This document shows positions 17,719 to 27,088 of a stretch of DNA of 64,000 nt, in pieces. The position numbers and the translations under genes are program-made. How positions within the stretch are numbered: position 1 is the first letter of the stretch; each line of letters starts with the position of its first letter. The stretch comes from Thiosocius sp963753845 (GTDB lineage Bacteria; Pseudomonadota; Gammaproteobacteria; Chromatiales; Chromatiaceae). Under the pieces are notes generated by a model that was not told the DNA's origin, ran no database searches, and saw only the letters and a program-made list of their open reading frames with translations. The stretch lies in NCBI GenBank assembly GCA_963753845.1, contig CAVWEI010000014.1, positions 81,260-145,259 of the forward strand, written 5' to 3'.

Positions 17719-17748
17719 GCGCCCCCGGCTCGTTCGAGCCGGGGGCGC
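17719..17748 (+). terminator. Strong GC hairpin downstream of sodB
   Basis: Perfect 13-bp stem (arms GCGCCCCCGGCTC and GAGCCGGGGGCGC, GTTC loop) 66 bp past the sodB stop. No T-run follows, so it is either a weak or factor-aided terminator or a 3'-protecting hairpin. Confidence 0.5.
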
Positions 17749-17868
17749 TCTGACATCGGCACCCGTTTTCTCCCCCTGCTGAACACGTGCATTCGGGCAG
17801 GCCACTGCAGGACCGGATAGTCGGAAACGTTTCCGCCGCAGCCCATTCTGGGTATTCTTGTGCGGCCT

Positions 17869-19287
17869 ATGCGCCTGAACATCCAATCAAAACTGTTTTT
17901 CAGCCACTTCGCAGCGATCATCCTGGTCTCCGGCAGCGTAGGCACCTATTTCTACGACAGCGCCGTCGAGAATCTCATCCAGGCCCTGCGCTCACGATTG
18001 CAGAACAGCGCGGCACTGATCAGTGAAGGGCTGAACGTGCGGAGCCTGGACCAGATCCGCTCGGCGGAAGACAGGGACACCCCGGTTCACCGGCAAAGCG
18101 TGGCCGCCCTGCGCGACTTCGTGAAGGCCAATCCGGACATCGCCTTTATCTATGTGATGCGCAGGGAAAATGATAAGGCGGTCTTCGTGCTCGATTCCGA
18201 CGCAGACGACCCCGCTTTGCCGGGCGAGGTCTATCCACACGAGGTACCGGCGCTCATGGAGGGATTCGTGCGCTCCTCGGTCGACAGGGAAATCACGGTG
18301 GACCGGTGGGGCAGTTTTCTCTCGGGTTACTCGCCGCTCGAGGCGGGGAATGGCGCCTATCTTGTCGGTATCGACATGTATGCCGACGAGGTGCAGTCGA
18401 AACTCAAGGAGATACGCCTGGCGGGCCTGCTTTCCCTGGTATTCTCCTTACTCCTGGCCGTGGTGTTCAGCCGCCTGCTCAGCAACAATTTCACCCGTCG
18501 CATCGGTAGCCTGACGGGGCGCCTGTCGACCATCCTGCCGGTTCAGGGTAACGGCGCATTGACGCCAACCGGCGACGAGCTGGATCAGCTGTCAGAGGCG
18601 CTCGACAAGATGTCGGTTCGTCTCGACAACGACCGTCAACAGCTGGAGGCGCATCAGGCCGCCCTGCAGGGGGCGCGGGACGAACTCGAACTGCGGGTGA
18701 GCGAAAGGACCTCCGAGCTCGTCCGTACCAACGAAAAACTGCTCGAAGAGATCGACGAGCGCAAGCGCATGGAGCATCGACTCGAGACCATCACGCGTAC
18801 CGACTACCTTACCGGCGTTCTCAATCGGCGTGCGATTACCCGGCAGCTGGAAGAGACCATTTCGGGGCTCTCGGGCGATGAAGACAGTTTCTGCACCATC
18901 CTTGTCGACCTCGATCATTTCAAGCAGATCAATGATCGCTACGGTCATGATGTGGGAGACCAAACGCTCCGGCACGCCGTCGAGCGGATGATTCATGGGA
19001 TCAGGGACACCGACCTTCTGGGGCGCTGGGGAGGCGAGGAATTTCTCATCGTATTTCCGGGCACCGGACTCGACGAGGCGAAGCAACTCGCTCAACGCCT
19101 TTGCGAAATTCTGGCGGACAGCCGGCTTCGGGCGGGAGAGGCGTCGGTCGCCGTTACCGGCAGCTTCGGCGTCACCCGGTATGTTCCCGGTGAAGACCTC
19201 GACAGCTGCCTCAAGCGCACCGACGACGCCCTCTACGCCGCCAAGGCACAGGGGCGAAACCGAATCGTCGTGATACCGCCCGCCTAG
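17869..19287 (+). CDS. Membrane-bound diguanylate cyclase (GGDEF)
   Basis: 472 residues. TM1 (FFSHFAAIILVSGSVGTYF) is followed by a periplasmic sensing region of about 150 residues. TM2 (AGLLSLVFSLLLAVVFSRLL), a HAMP-like segment and a coiled coil (RDELELRVSERTSELVRTNE) come next. The catalytic domain has the GGEEF active site and the inhibitory I-site RDTD five residues upstream. It should make cyclic di-GMP in response to a periplasmic signal and be feedback-inhibited by it. The ATG at 17869 is preferred; a GTG nine bases upstream is possible. Confidence 0.95.
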   Translation: MRLNIQSKLFFSHFAAIILVSGSVGTYFYDSAVENLIQALRSRLQNSAALISEGLNVRSLDQIRSAEDRDTPVHRQSVAALRDFVKANPDIAFIYVMRRENDKAVFVLDSDADDPALPGEVYPHEVPALMEGFVRSSVDREITVDRWGSFLSGYSPLEAGNGAYLVGIDMYADEVQSKLKEIRLAGLLSLVFSLLLAVVFSRLLSNNFTRRIGSLTGRLSTILPVQGNGALTPTGDELDQLSEALDKMSVRLDNDRQQLEAHQAALQGARDELELRVSERTSELVRTNEKLLEEIDERKRMEHRLETITRTDYLTGVLNRRAITRQLEETISGLSGDEDSFCTILVDLDHFKQINDRYGHDVGDQTLRHAVERMIHGIRDTDLLGRWGGEEFLIVFPGTGLDEAKQLAQRLCEILADSRLRAGEASVAVTGSFGVTRYVPGEDLDSCLKRTDDALYAAKAQGRNRIVVIPPA

Positions 19288-19557
19288 CCGCGCTTTCAAT
19301 CTGGGAGTCACCTCTCAGGGGGATGATGTGCCATTCCTCCCGGCGATCAGGCCGCGTTTTTCTGTGCCCGCCCGATACTTGTCAGCGACGCAAACACTTG
19401 CTAGTGTTCCGCCTTTGCTGCGCCGGTGGCGCGCAAACGCCGGAGGTGGCCCCGTTGTCGGGACTGCCTTTTGTTTTTCCGGAGAAGCGCGGATCTCGAC
19501 ACTGAGCCACGTAGAACGATGTTCGTGCCTTCTCACCGAAGGCGAGCCCGAATCCCG

Positions 19558-20739
19558 ATGAGCCATTCTTCCCTCATGAGCACCTACAAACGTCTGCCCG
19601 TGACCTTCGCGCGTGGCGAGGGTGCGCTGTTGTGGGATACGCAGGGCAAGGAATACCTGGACGCACTCAGCGGCATCGCGGTATGCAACCTCGGGCATGC
19701 ACACCCGGCCATCACCAGGGCCCTGTGCGACCAGGCCGGCCAGCTGGTCCACACCTCGAACCTCTACGGCATTGCGGTACAGGAAGAACTGGGCGACGCG
19801 CTCACTGCGCTCGCCGGCATGGACAAGGTGTTCTTCGGCAATTCCGGCGCCGAGGCCAACGAGGCGGCGATAAAGCTGGCACGGCTTCACGGGCATCACA
19901 GGGGCATCAAATCACCAATGATCGTGGTGATGGAAAACAGCTTCCACGGCCGCACCCTGGCGACCCTGAGCGCAACCGGCAGCCGCAAGGTCCAGGCCGG
20001 CTTCGAACCACTGGTGCAGGGTTTCGTGCGCATCCCGTACGGCGACCTTGGCGCCCTGCAGGCCGTTGCCGAAATGCAGCCGGACGTGGTCGCGGTGATG
20101 ATCGAGCCGATCCAGGGCGAGGGCGGCATCAATGTACCACCTGCCGAGTTCCTGCCCGGGGTGCGCAAACTGTGCGACAGCAGGCAGTGGCTGATGATCC
20201 TGGACGAGATACAGACCGGGATGGCGCGCACCGGCCAGCCGTTCGCGTATCAGCATTACGACTTCAAACCAGACGTGATGACGGTCGCCAAGGCGCTCGG
20301 CAACGGCGTGCCGATAGGCGCCTGCCTGGCACATGGGCCGGCGGCCGGGTTGTTCGCACCGGGAAACCACGGATCCACGTTTGGCGGCAATCCGCTGGCC
20401 TGCGCCGCTGCGCTGGCCGTGTGCAACATCATCACCGAGCAGCAGCTCTGGAAGACCGCGGCAGCGCTCGGCAAATACATCCGGGATGGCCTGCGGTCGG
20501 CCCTGACCGGGGTCCACGGCTTCGTCGAGGTGCGCGGCCAGGGCCTTATGATCGGCATGCAACTGGACCGGCCTTGTGTCGAACTGGTGTCCCTGGCGTT
20601 GAATGACGGCCTGCTGATCAACGTCACCGCAGATTCGGTCGTGCGTCTGTTGCCGCCACTGGTCATGAGCCAAAAGCAGGCCGACCGGCTCGTCTCCCAA
20701 CTCGTTTCCCTGGTAAGCGATTTTCTCGCCGGCCAGTGA
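19558..20739 (+). CDS. argD: Acetylornithine aminotransferase
   Basis: 393 residues of a class III PLP aminotransferase. Segments FFGNSGAEANEAAIKLAR, NSFHGRTLATLSATG, ILDEIQTGMARTG and the PLP lysine region DVMTVAKALGNGVPIGA are present. It converts N-acetylglutamate semialdehyde to acetylornithine in arginine synthesis. The ATG at 19558 gives MSHSSLMSTYKRLPV; an internal ATG at 19576 is possible. argF follows after 28 bp, so the pair is an operon. The open frame extends upstream, but that part is not coding-like. About 270 bp without a recognisable gene separate it from the cyclase gene. Confidence 0.95.
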   Translation: MSHSSLMSTYKRLPVTFARGEGALLWDTQGKEYLDALSGIAVCNLGHAHPAITRALCDQAGQLVHTSNLYGIAVQEELGDALTALAGMDKVFFGNSGAEANEAAIKLARLHGHHRGIKSPMIVVMENSFHGRTLATLSATGSRKVQAGFEPLVQGFVRIPYGDLGALQAVAEMQPDVVAVMIEPIQGEGGINVPPAEFLPGVRKLCDSRQWLMILDEIQTGMARTGQPFAYQHYDFKPDVMTVAKALGNGVPIGACLAHGPAAGLFAPGNHGSTFGGNPLACAAALAVCNIITEQQLWKTAAALGKYIRDGLRSALTGVHGFVEVRGQGLMIGMQLDRPCVELVSLALNDGLLINVTADSVVRLLPPLVMSQKQADRLVSQLVSLVSDFLAGQ

Positions 20740-20767
20740 CCCCCCCGCGCACGCGCGAGGCCATCCT

Positions 20768-21682
20768 ATGCATATTTCCAAACAACCACGTCATTTTCTC
20801 ACCCTGCTCGACATGAACCCTGCCGAGCTTCGTGCCCTGGTCGCGCGCGCCTCTGAACTCAAACGCATGCAACGTGCCGGCGAGTTGCACGCGCCGCTGC
20901 AGAACAAGGTCCTGGCGATGATTTTCGAAAAGAGTTCGACCCGTACGCGGGTATCGTTCGAGGCCGGCATGACCCAGCTCGGGGGTGCAGCGATGTTCCT
21001 GTCGCCGGACAGCACCCAGCTCGGACGCGGCGAACCAATCGAAGACACGGCCAGGGTGCTGTCGCGGATGGTGGACGGCATCATGATCCGCACCTTCGAT
21101 CATGCCGACATCGAGAAGTTTGCCGCACACTCACAGGTACCCGTGATCAACGGCCTGACCGATCTCTGTCATCCCTGCCAGCTGCTGGCGGATATGCAGA
21201 CCTATGCGGAGCACCGTGGAGACATCAGCGGCAAGACCGTGGCCTGGATCGGTGACGGCAACAATATGTGCCATTCGTACATGGGTGCCGCGCGCCAATT
21301 CGATTTCCGGCTGCGCATCGCCTGCCCCGAGGGCTACGACCCTGACCCGCAGATCATGGACTCCGTCGGCGAACACAGCGAGATCGTGCGCGACCCGCGC
21401 AGCGCCGCAGAGGGTGCCGACATGGTGGTCACGGATACCTGGATCAGCATGGGCCAGGAAGAGGAAAGGGCCCGCCGCGAGCAGGCTTTCGCCGGTTACA
21501 TGGTGGACCGTCGGATGATGGACAGTGCCGCCACCGACGCCCTGTTCCTTCACTGTCTACCCGCCTATCGCGGCAAGGAGGTAGCGGCAGAGGTCATCGA
21601 CGCACCCGACAGCGTGGTCTGGGACGAGGCCGAAAACCGCCTGCATGCCCAAAAGGCCCTCCTGGAGTTCCTGCTCGGCTGA
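20768..21682 (+). CDS. argF: Ornithine carbamoyltransferase
   Basis: 304 residues. The carbamoyl-phosphate motif FEKSSTRTRVSFE, the HPCQLLAD segment, ornithine-binding DTWISMGQ and the catalytic HCLPAYRG are all present. It makes citrulline from ornithine and carbamoyl phosphate. It sits 28 bp downstream of argD and 41 bp upstream of an ABC ATPase gene. No argR-type operator was recognised. Confidence 0.98.
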   Translation: MHISKQPRHFLTLLDMNPAELRALVARASELKRMQRAGELHAPLQNKVLAMIFEKSSTRTRVSFEAGMTQLGGAAMFLSPDSTQLGRGEPIEDTARVLSRMVDGIMIRTFDHADIEKFAAHSQVPVINGLTDLCHPCQLLADMQTYAEHRGDISGKTVAWIGDGNNMCHSYMGAARQFDFRLRIACPEGYDPDPQIMDSVGEHSEIVRDPRSAAEGADMVVTDTWISMGQEEERARREQAFAGYMVDRRMMDSAATDALFLHCLPAYRGKEVAAEVIDAPDSVVWDEAENRLHAQKALLEFLLG

Positions 21683-21723
21683 CAAGCCGCCGTCCACCAT
21701 CAGGAGGCAGCCAGACACCACCG

Positions 21724-22770
21724 ATGCCGCTACTCAAGGTCGAAAACATCAGCGCAGGATATGGCCGGGAACGCGTCGTCGAGGCACTCTCGTTTCACGT
21801 CAACCGCGGCGAGATCGTCAGCCTGCTCGGCCCCAGCGGCTGCGGCAAGACCACGGTCCTCAGGGCCATTGCAGGCTTCGAACCCATAAGCGACGGCAAG
21901 ATCCTGATTGCAGACCGCATCGCCTCGGCGCCGGGGATGACCCTGGCGCCGGAGCAGCGCTCTATCGGCATGGTGTTTCAGGACTATGCCCTGTTCCCGC
22001 ACCTGACAATCATCGACAACATCGGGTTCGGTCTCAGGAAGATGCCCGCGGTCGACCGCAAGGTGCAGATCGAACACCTGCTCGATGCGACCGGGCTTCG
22101 GCGCATGGGTGAACGGTACCCGCATGAGCTCTCGGGCGGTCAGCAGCAAAGGGTCGCGCTGGCCCGTGCGCTCGCTCCCCGACCGACCATGCTGCTGATG
22201 GACGAGCCCTTCTCGAATCTCGATATCGAGCTGCGTGAACGCCTCAGCGTCGAGGTTCGGGACCTGCTCAAGGCCGAGGGTATCAGCGGCATCCTGGTGA
22301 CCCACGATCAGCACGAGGCCTTTGCCGTATCCGACAAGGTCGGGGTCATGCACGGGGGCCAGATCCTGCAATGGGATACCCCCTACAACCTGTATCACGA
22401 ACCCAACCATCGCTTCGTGGCCGACTTTATCGGGCAGGGACGCTTCATTACGGGCATCGTGCGTACCCCCGAGACCTTTGAGACGGAACTCGGGCTGCTG
22501 CAGGGAAACCGCTCATGCACCCAGGCCATGGGCGACAGGGTGGACATACTGATCCGGCCCGATGATCTGGTGCCCGACGAGCGTGGAGAGATCGAGGCGA
22601 TCGTCAAGGACAAGGCCTTCAAGGGGGCAGAAATCCTATACACACTGGAATTACCCACCGGAACGCGCCTACTATCCCTCTTTCCCAGCCATTTTGATCA
22701 TCATCTGGGTGAAACTGTTCGCGTCCGGATGGACGCAGAACACTTAATCTGCTTCTCTGGCAGAGACTGA
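21724..22770 (+). CDS. ABC transporter ATP-binding protein, FbpC/PotA-like
   Basis: 348 residues. Walker A GPSGCGKTT, Q-loop MVFQDYALFPHL, signature LSGGQQQRVALARALA, Walker B MLLMDEPFSNLD and switch His in LVTHDQHEAF are complete. The remaining 110 residues are a TOBE-like regulatory domain with IRPDDLVPDERG. This resembles the ATPases of ferric-iron, polyamine or molybdate importers. No permease or binding protein is nearby, so the substrate is unknown and the ATPase may serve a transporter encoded elsewhere. It is close behind argF and may be co-transcribed. Confidence 0.9.
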   Translation: MPLLKVENISAGYGRERVVEALSFHVNRGEIVSLLGPSGCGKTTVLRAIAGFEPISDGKILIADRIASAPGMTLAPEQRSIGMVFQDYALFPHLTIIDNIGFGLRKMPAVDRKVQIEHLLDATGLRRMGERYPHELSGGQQQRVALARALAPRPTMLLMDEPFSNLDIELRERLSVEVRDLLKAEGISGILVTHDQHEAFAVSDKVGVMHGGQILQWDTPYNLYHEPNHRFVADFIGQGRFITGIVRTPETFETELGLLQGNRSCTQAMGDRVDILIRPDDLVPDERGEIEAIVKDKAFKGAEILYTLELPTGTRLLSLFPSHFDHHLGETVRVRMDAEHLICFSGRD

Positions 22771-22801
22771 TCCAACAAACCAGCGGTACGGAATCGATTC
22801 A

Positions 22802-23467
22802 GTGAAGAAAATCGCCACTCTATTTCTCGTTCTATGCAGCGCGATGGCATATGCCCAGACCGCCTATGTCACCGACGAACTCAAGATCACCCTGCGCACC
22901 GGCGAGAGCGCCACGCATCGCATCATGCGCATGCTGCCAACGGGTGAGCGCCTGACTGTCCTGGCAACCAACGAGAAAACAGGTTACAGCAAGGTCCGCA
23001 CCGCGGGCGGCTCCGAGGGCTATGTGCTGACCCGCCAACTGGTCGACCAGCCGGTTGCACGCGACCGGCTCGCCGCCGCGGAGGCAGAGGTGAATGCACT
23101 CAAGGCAGCACCGGGCGAACTCAGCAGCCGCCTTGCGAAGCTGATCGAGGAACACGATGCGCTCAAAAAGGCACACCAGGAGCTCGAACGCGCCAAGACC
23201 CTGGTCGATCAGGAGTTCGCAGCACTGCAACGCACTTCCAGCAACGCGGTGCGCATCGCCAACGAGCGCAACGAACTGCGCAAACAGGTGGCCTCGATGA
23301 CGCGCGAGGTAGAGGACGTCAAGCAGCAGAATCGTGAACTCGAGAACAAGACCGCGCAGAACTGGTTCCTTATCGGTGCCGGCGTCGTTGTCGGCGGCAT
23401 CATACTCGGACTGATCCTGCCGCACCTGCGGGTAAGGCGGCGCAAGAGCTCTTGGGGCTCGCTATAG
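22802..23467 (+). CDS. SH3-domain coiled-coil membrane protein (TIGR04211/YgiM type)
   Basis: 221 residues from the GTG at 22802. It has a signal peptide (KKIATLFLVLCSAMAYA) and a bacterial SH3 domain (YVTDELKITLRTGESATHR to GSEGYVLTRQLV). A long charged coiled coil, with heptad-like LAAAEAEVNALK and ELERAKTLVDQEFAALQ, leads to one C-terminal TM helix (FLIGAGVVVGGIILGLILP) and a basic tail. The order matches the YgiM/TIGR04211 family, found in many gammaproteobacteria and of unknown function. It lies 31 bp after the ABC ATPase gene. Confidence 0.88.
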   Translation: MKKIATLFLVLCSAMAYAQTAYVTDELKITLRTGESATHRIMRMLPTGERLTVLATNEKTGYSKVRTAGGSEGYVLTRQLVDQPVARDRLAAAEAEVNALKAAPGELSSRLAKLIEEHDALKKAHQELERAKTLVDQEFAALQRTSSNAVRIANERNELRKQVASMTREVEDVKQQNRELENKTAQNWFLIGAGVVVGGIILGLILPHLRVRRRKSSWGSL

Positions 23468-23475
23468 GCCGACGG

Positions 23476-23730
23476 CTTCGTGACCTTTGGGGTGGAACGG
23501 AAACCGCGAAACGCATGAAGATCGCAAAGGCCAAGACTGAGGGTCGTCGCGTGGCCCGTGGACAAGAACAGGCTTTGCGCACTTCGTGGTCTTTGCGGTT
23601 GAAGAAAAAATGAAAACCGCGAAGGACGCCAAAAACGCAAAGAAAGAAGAACTCAGGCCCCTCTCAAGCAGATGAGCAGGAACACCGGTTCTTCGTGTAC
23701 TTTGTGACCTTTGTGGTGGAAAAGAAAACT
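23476..23730 (+). repeat. Three degenerate intergenic repeat units
   Basis: Three related units begin CTTCGTG at 23476, 23582 and 23691 and share CTTTG-type and GTGGAA-type blocks. Units 1 and 2 also share AAACCGCGAA. The stretch fills the roughly 300 bp between the SH3 gene and phoX and has no convincing gene. I recall such TTTGTG-rich spacers from intergenic DNA of many proteobacteria, but the family is not named here. Confidence 0.5.
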
Positions 23731-23764
23731 AGAAAGAGTGCCAAGATCGGGAGGTTTTCGGCCG

Positions 23765-25744
23765 ATGTCGACGGATGATGCCCGGTTTTCCAGCCATGCC
23801 GAATACCTCGACGCGCTCGAGGACATCCCGAGCAATCCGAATCCACAAGATACCCTCGCAGAAATCATCAATCGCCGCGAGGCGATAGGGCGGATCATCG
23901 GCATCGGTGCCCTGGCGGTCTCACCGCCGACCGCGTTCGCCGCCGGGCAGCAGCCCCATGCGGCACTGACAGCCAGCCGCGGTTTCGACTTCGAGGAAAT
24001 CGCGCACGGTGTCGACCGAACCCACCACGTGTCGCCCGGTTATCGTGCAGACATCCTGATCCGCTGGGGCGACCCGGTGACCGCCGGTGCCCCGGCGTTC
24101 GATCCTTATGCGCAATCACCGGCAGCGCAGTTGCAGCAGTTCGGCTACAACAACGACTTTGTCGGCTTCGTGCCCCTGCCGTTCGGCTCGCAAAACCCGG
24201 AGCACGGCCTGCTGTGCATCAATCACGAGTACACCGACGCACAGATGATGTTTCCGCAACCGGGCCAGGGTAAGCCGTTGTCCAGACAGTCGATGACGGA
24301 AATCGAGATGGCCGGCAACGGCGGATCCGTGATCGAGATAAAGAAGACCAATGACCGTTGGGGCCTGGTCGGGAACAGTCGCTATGCGCGCCGGATCAAT
24401 GCCTTGGATACGGCAATGCGCATCGCCGGCCCCGCCGCCGGCCACCCCCGCATGCGCACATCCGCCGACCCGGAGGGGCTGCAGGTGATCGGCACCCTGA
24501 ACAACTGTGCCGGCGGCATCACGCCGTGGGGCACTTACCTGATGGCGGAGGAAAACTTCAACAAGTATTTCATCGGGCGACTGCGGGGACATCCCGAAAG
24601 TCGAAACTTCGCCCGCTACGGCGTGCCGGGCAACGGATTTGGCTGGGGGCTTTTTCACCCCCGCTTCGACATCAACCGCGAACCGAACGAGGCCAACCGC
24701 TTCGGCTGGATCGTCGAGGTCGACCCGCTGGATCCGACCTCCACCCCGGTCAAACGCACCGCGCTGGGGCGCTTCAAGCACGAGGGTGCCGCCTGCGTCC
24801 TGAACGGTGACGGCCGACTGGTGCTCTATTCCGGCGACGATCAGGCCTTCGAGTTCCTTTACCGTTTCGTCAGCCGCGACAGGGTGGACATGGACGAGCG
24901 CGGCGCGAACCACGACCTGCTCGATCACGGCACCCTGTCCGTCGCGCGTTTCAACGACGACGGTACTCTGGATTGGTTACCGCTGACCCATGGGCAGGCC
25001 GGACTGGATGCATCCAACGGCTTTCGGGACCAGGGCGACGTCGTGATCGAGGCGCGCCGCGCGGCCTCGATGCTGGGCGCCACGCCGATGGACAGACCCG
25101 AGGACGTCGAACCCAACCCGGTGAATGGCAGGGTCTACGTGATGCTGACCAACAACACCGCCCGCACCCAAGAGCGGTTGGACGGGGTCAATCCGCGCGC
25201 GTACAACGCCTGGGGGCAGGTGGTCGAACTGGCCCCCGCAGGCGGTGATCACGCGGCCGGAAGTGCGCGTTGGGAACTGTTGATCAAGGCGGGAGATCCT
25301 GCGGACCCCGGGGTCGATGCCGACTGGAACCCGGCCACCAGTGACAACGGCTGGTTCGCATGCCCTGACAACTGCGCCATCGACCCGGACGGCCGGCTGT
25401 GGGTGTGCACCGACCAGGGCAGCCAATGGAAGCACCGCAGCGGCACGGCGGACGGTGTCTGGGCCCTGCAGACTGAAGGTCCGGGGCGAGGTCGGGGAAA
25501 AATGTTCTTCCGCGTGCCGGTCGGCGCGGAGATGTGCGGACCCTGCTTTAACCCGGACGGCAGGACCCTGTTTGTCGCCGTACAACACCCGGGCACCGCC
25601 GGCGCCATCCACTTTCCCGGATTCGAACGCAGTTCGACCTTCGGTGACCCGGCCACGCGCTGGCCGGACTTCGATCCGAAGATGCCGCCGCGCCCCTCAG
25701 TGGTCGTGATCACCAGGGACGACGGCGGCAAGATAGGCGGTTAG
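23765..25744 (+). CDS. phoX: PhoX-type alkaline phosphatase (DUF839)
   Basis: 659 residues from the ATG at 23765, with GGGAGG 10 nt upstream. DUF839 features include LPFGSQNPEHGLLCINHEYTD, TLNNCAGGITPWGTYLMAEEN and RFKHEGAACVLNGDGRLVLYSGDD. PEDVEPNPVNGRVYVMLTNN and DNGWFACPDNCAIDPDGRLWVCTDQG follow. The N-terminus has RREAIGRI and a hydrophobic run (IIGIGALAVSPPTAFAA), a Tat-like but not canonical signal. PhoX enzymes are periplasmic Ca/Fe phosphomonoesterases. It is convergent with fccB, with only 4 bp between the stops, and the N-terminal block before residue 40 is longer than a simple signal. Confidence 0.92.
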   Translation: MSTDDARFSSHAEYLDALEDIPSNPNPQDTLAEIINRREAIGRIIGIGALAVSPPTAFAAGQQPHAALTASRGFDFEEIAHGVDRTHHVSPGYRADILIRWGDPVTAGAPAFDPYAQSPAAQLQQFGYNNDFVGFVPLPFGSQNPEHGLLCINHEYTDAQMMFPQPGQGKPLSRQSMTEIEMAGNGGSVIEIKKTNDRWGLVGNSRYARRINALDTAMRIAGPAAGHPRMRTSADPEGLQVIGTLNNCAGGITPWGTYLMAEENFNKYFIGRLRGHPESRNFARYGVPGNGFGWGLFHPRFDINREPNEANRFGWIVEVDPLDPTSTPVKRTALGRFKHEGAACVLNGDGRLVLYSGDDQAFEFLYRFVSRDRVDMDERGANHDLLDHGTLSVARFNDDGTLDWLPLTHGQAGLDASNGFRDQGDVVIEARRAASMLGATPMDRPEDVEPNPVNGRVYVMLTNNTARTQERLDGVNPRAYNAWGQVVELAPAGGDHAAGSARWELLIKAGDPADPGVDADWNPATSDNGWFACPDNCAIDPDGRLWVCTDQGSQWKHRSGTADGVWALQTEGPGRGRGKMFFRVPVGAEMCGPCFNPDGRTLFVAVQHPGTAGAIHFPGFERSSTFGDPATRWPDFDPKMPPRPSVVVITRDDGGKIGG

Positions 25745-25748
25745 GGCG

Positions 25749-27035
25749 TCAGTGCCAGGTGTCGGTGAAAAGGTTACTCGCCCAGGCGAACATCTCCTGG
25801 TAGTTCTCCCTGTTCCAGCGCTCGGCTTCGCCTAAATTGCCTACCAGGCCCATCTGCCCGGTGGCGGGATTGTAGGCAAAATTAGCCGTAAGCCAGGAGG
25901 CCTCGTCATAGGTGATCGGGCTGTAGCAGGCCGAGTTGGTGGTGATATTTGCCACCCGCTCCTCTTCATCGATCGGAAGGCCTGCAATCAATCTGATGAT
26001 TGCGTCGGCACAGACCTTGGCCTGCGAGTTGGCCATGTGCGCCGACTTTGGCTGACCGGTGGCCTGTGCGTCACCGATGATATGTACGCCCGGGTAGTCC
26101 GCGTGCGTCGAGGCATAGGTCAAGGGATCGACGGTAGCCCAGCCTTTGCCGCCATCGGTCAGGCCTGATTTTCGAATGAAACGTGGCGCATGCTGTTGCG
26201 GGATCACATTGACCAGATCGCCCACAATATCGCCGGAGTCCGTAACGACCCGGTTCTCTGCCGAGACCACATCTTTTACGGTTACACCGGTCCTGTATTC
26301 GATGATGTTGCCGTAAAGATTGTTGAACGCATTCTCGAAGGTGTGCCTCTCGGCCTGGATGTACCCATTGCCATCGAGCACCAGCACCTTCGTATCACCA
26401 CCGTCAAATCCCTTGCGTTTCAGTATGTCGGCCACCACACAGGCGCGCTCATAGGGCCCGGGTGGACAGCGATAGGGTGCCTTCGGAATGGTCATGACGA
26501 AGGTGTGACCAGCCTTGAGTGAATTCACTTTTCTGGCCAGCAGATTGGTTTGCGGGCCAGCAATCCAGGCATGTGGCGTCAACTTGTAATCGACATTCCT
26601 GAGCCATTTGAATCCGATGCCTGTCGCCAGGACCAGGTAGTCATACGGCCGCCAGCCTCCGTCACGCAGTTTCACGCTGCGCTTCGGCCCGTCGATATCG
26701 ATGGCGCGATCGCGAATGACGTTGACACCGTATTGGGAAGACAGGGTGCCGTAGGACATTTTCAGCTCACCGAGACTCATGCGTCTGTTCAACACCAGGT
26801 TGCTTAGAACACAGGAGGTGTGGCTGGTCTTGGGATCGACCAAGGTCACAGCTACGGAGTCACCGCCCCACATCCGCAGATATTTGGCCACCGTGGCACC
26901 GGCAAACCCCCCGCCGATAACCATGACCCGCGACGCAACACCGCTTGAAGTCGCGGCCCTGAGGACAGAGGGTGAAACCGCAGCGGCAGCTGATGCGCCG
27001 AAGGCCTGCAGGAAACGTCTGCGATCAAACTTCAT
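25749..27035 (-). CDS. fccB: Flavocytochrome c sulfide dehydrogenase, flavoprotein subunit
   Basis: 428 residues with a Tat signal (RRRFLQAFGASAAAAV). Features include the FAD-binding VMVIGGGFAGATVAKYLR, the covalent-flavin Cys region HTSCVLSNLVL, and the redox-active Cys pair in YRCPPGPYERAC and NSACYSPI. VHIIGDAQATGQPKSAHMANSQ is the second FAD site. It oxidises sulfide to sulfur in the periplasm and passes electrons to its cytochrome partner, upstream in the same operon. ATG 27035 is chosen for the Tat start; an ATG at 27050 would add five residues. This gene and the sulfur-globule genes are the main reasons for reading the organism as a sulfur oxidiser. Confidence 0.95.
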   Translation of the reverse strand: MKFDRRRFLQAFGASAAAAVSPSVLRAATSSGVASRVMVIGGGFAGATVAKYLRMWGGDSVAVTLVDPKTSHTSCVLSNLVLNRRMSLGELKMSYGTLSSQYGVNVIRDRAIDIDGPKRSVKLRDGGWRPYDYLVLATGIGFKWLRNVDYKLTPHAWIAGPQTNLLARKVNSLKAGHTFVMTIPKAPYRCPPGPYERACVVADILKRKGFDGGDTKVLVLDGNGYIQAERHTFENAFNNLYGNIIEYRTGVTVKDVVSAENRVVTDSGDIVGDLVNVIPQQHAPRFIRKSGLTDGGKGWATVDPLTYASTHADYPGVHIIGDAQATGQPKSAHMANSQAKVCADAIIRLIAGLPIDEEERVANITTNSACYSPITYDEASWLTANFAYNPATGQMGLVGNLGEAERWNRENYQEMFAWASNLFTDTWH

Positions 27036-27088
27036 ATACGGATACCCCATGGAGAAGATTCAGGTGGTTGATGAGTTTGCGCAGATGC

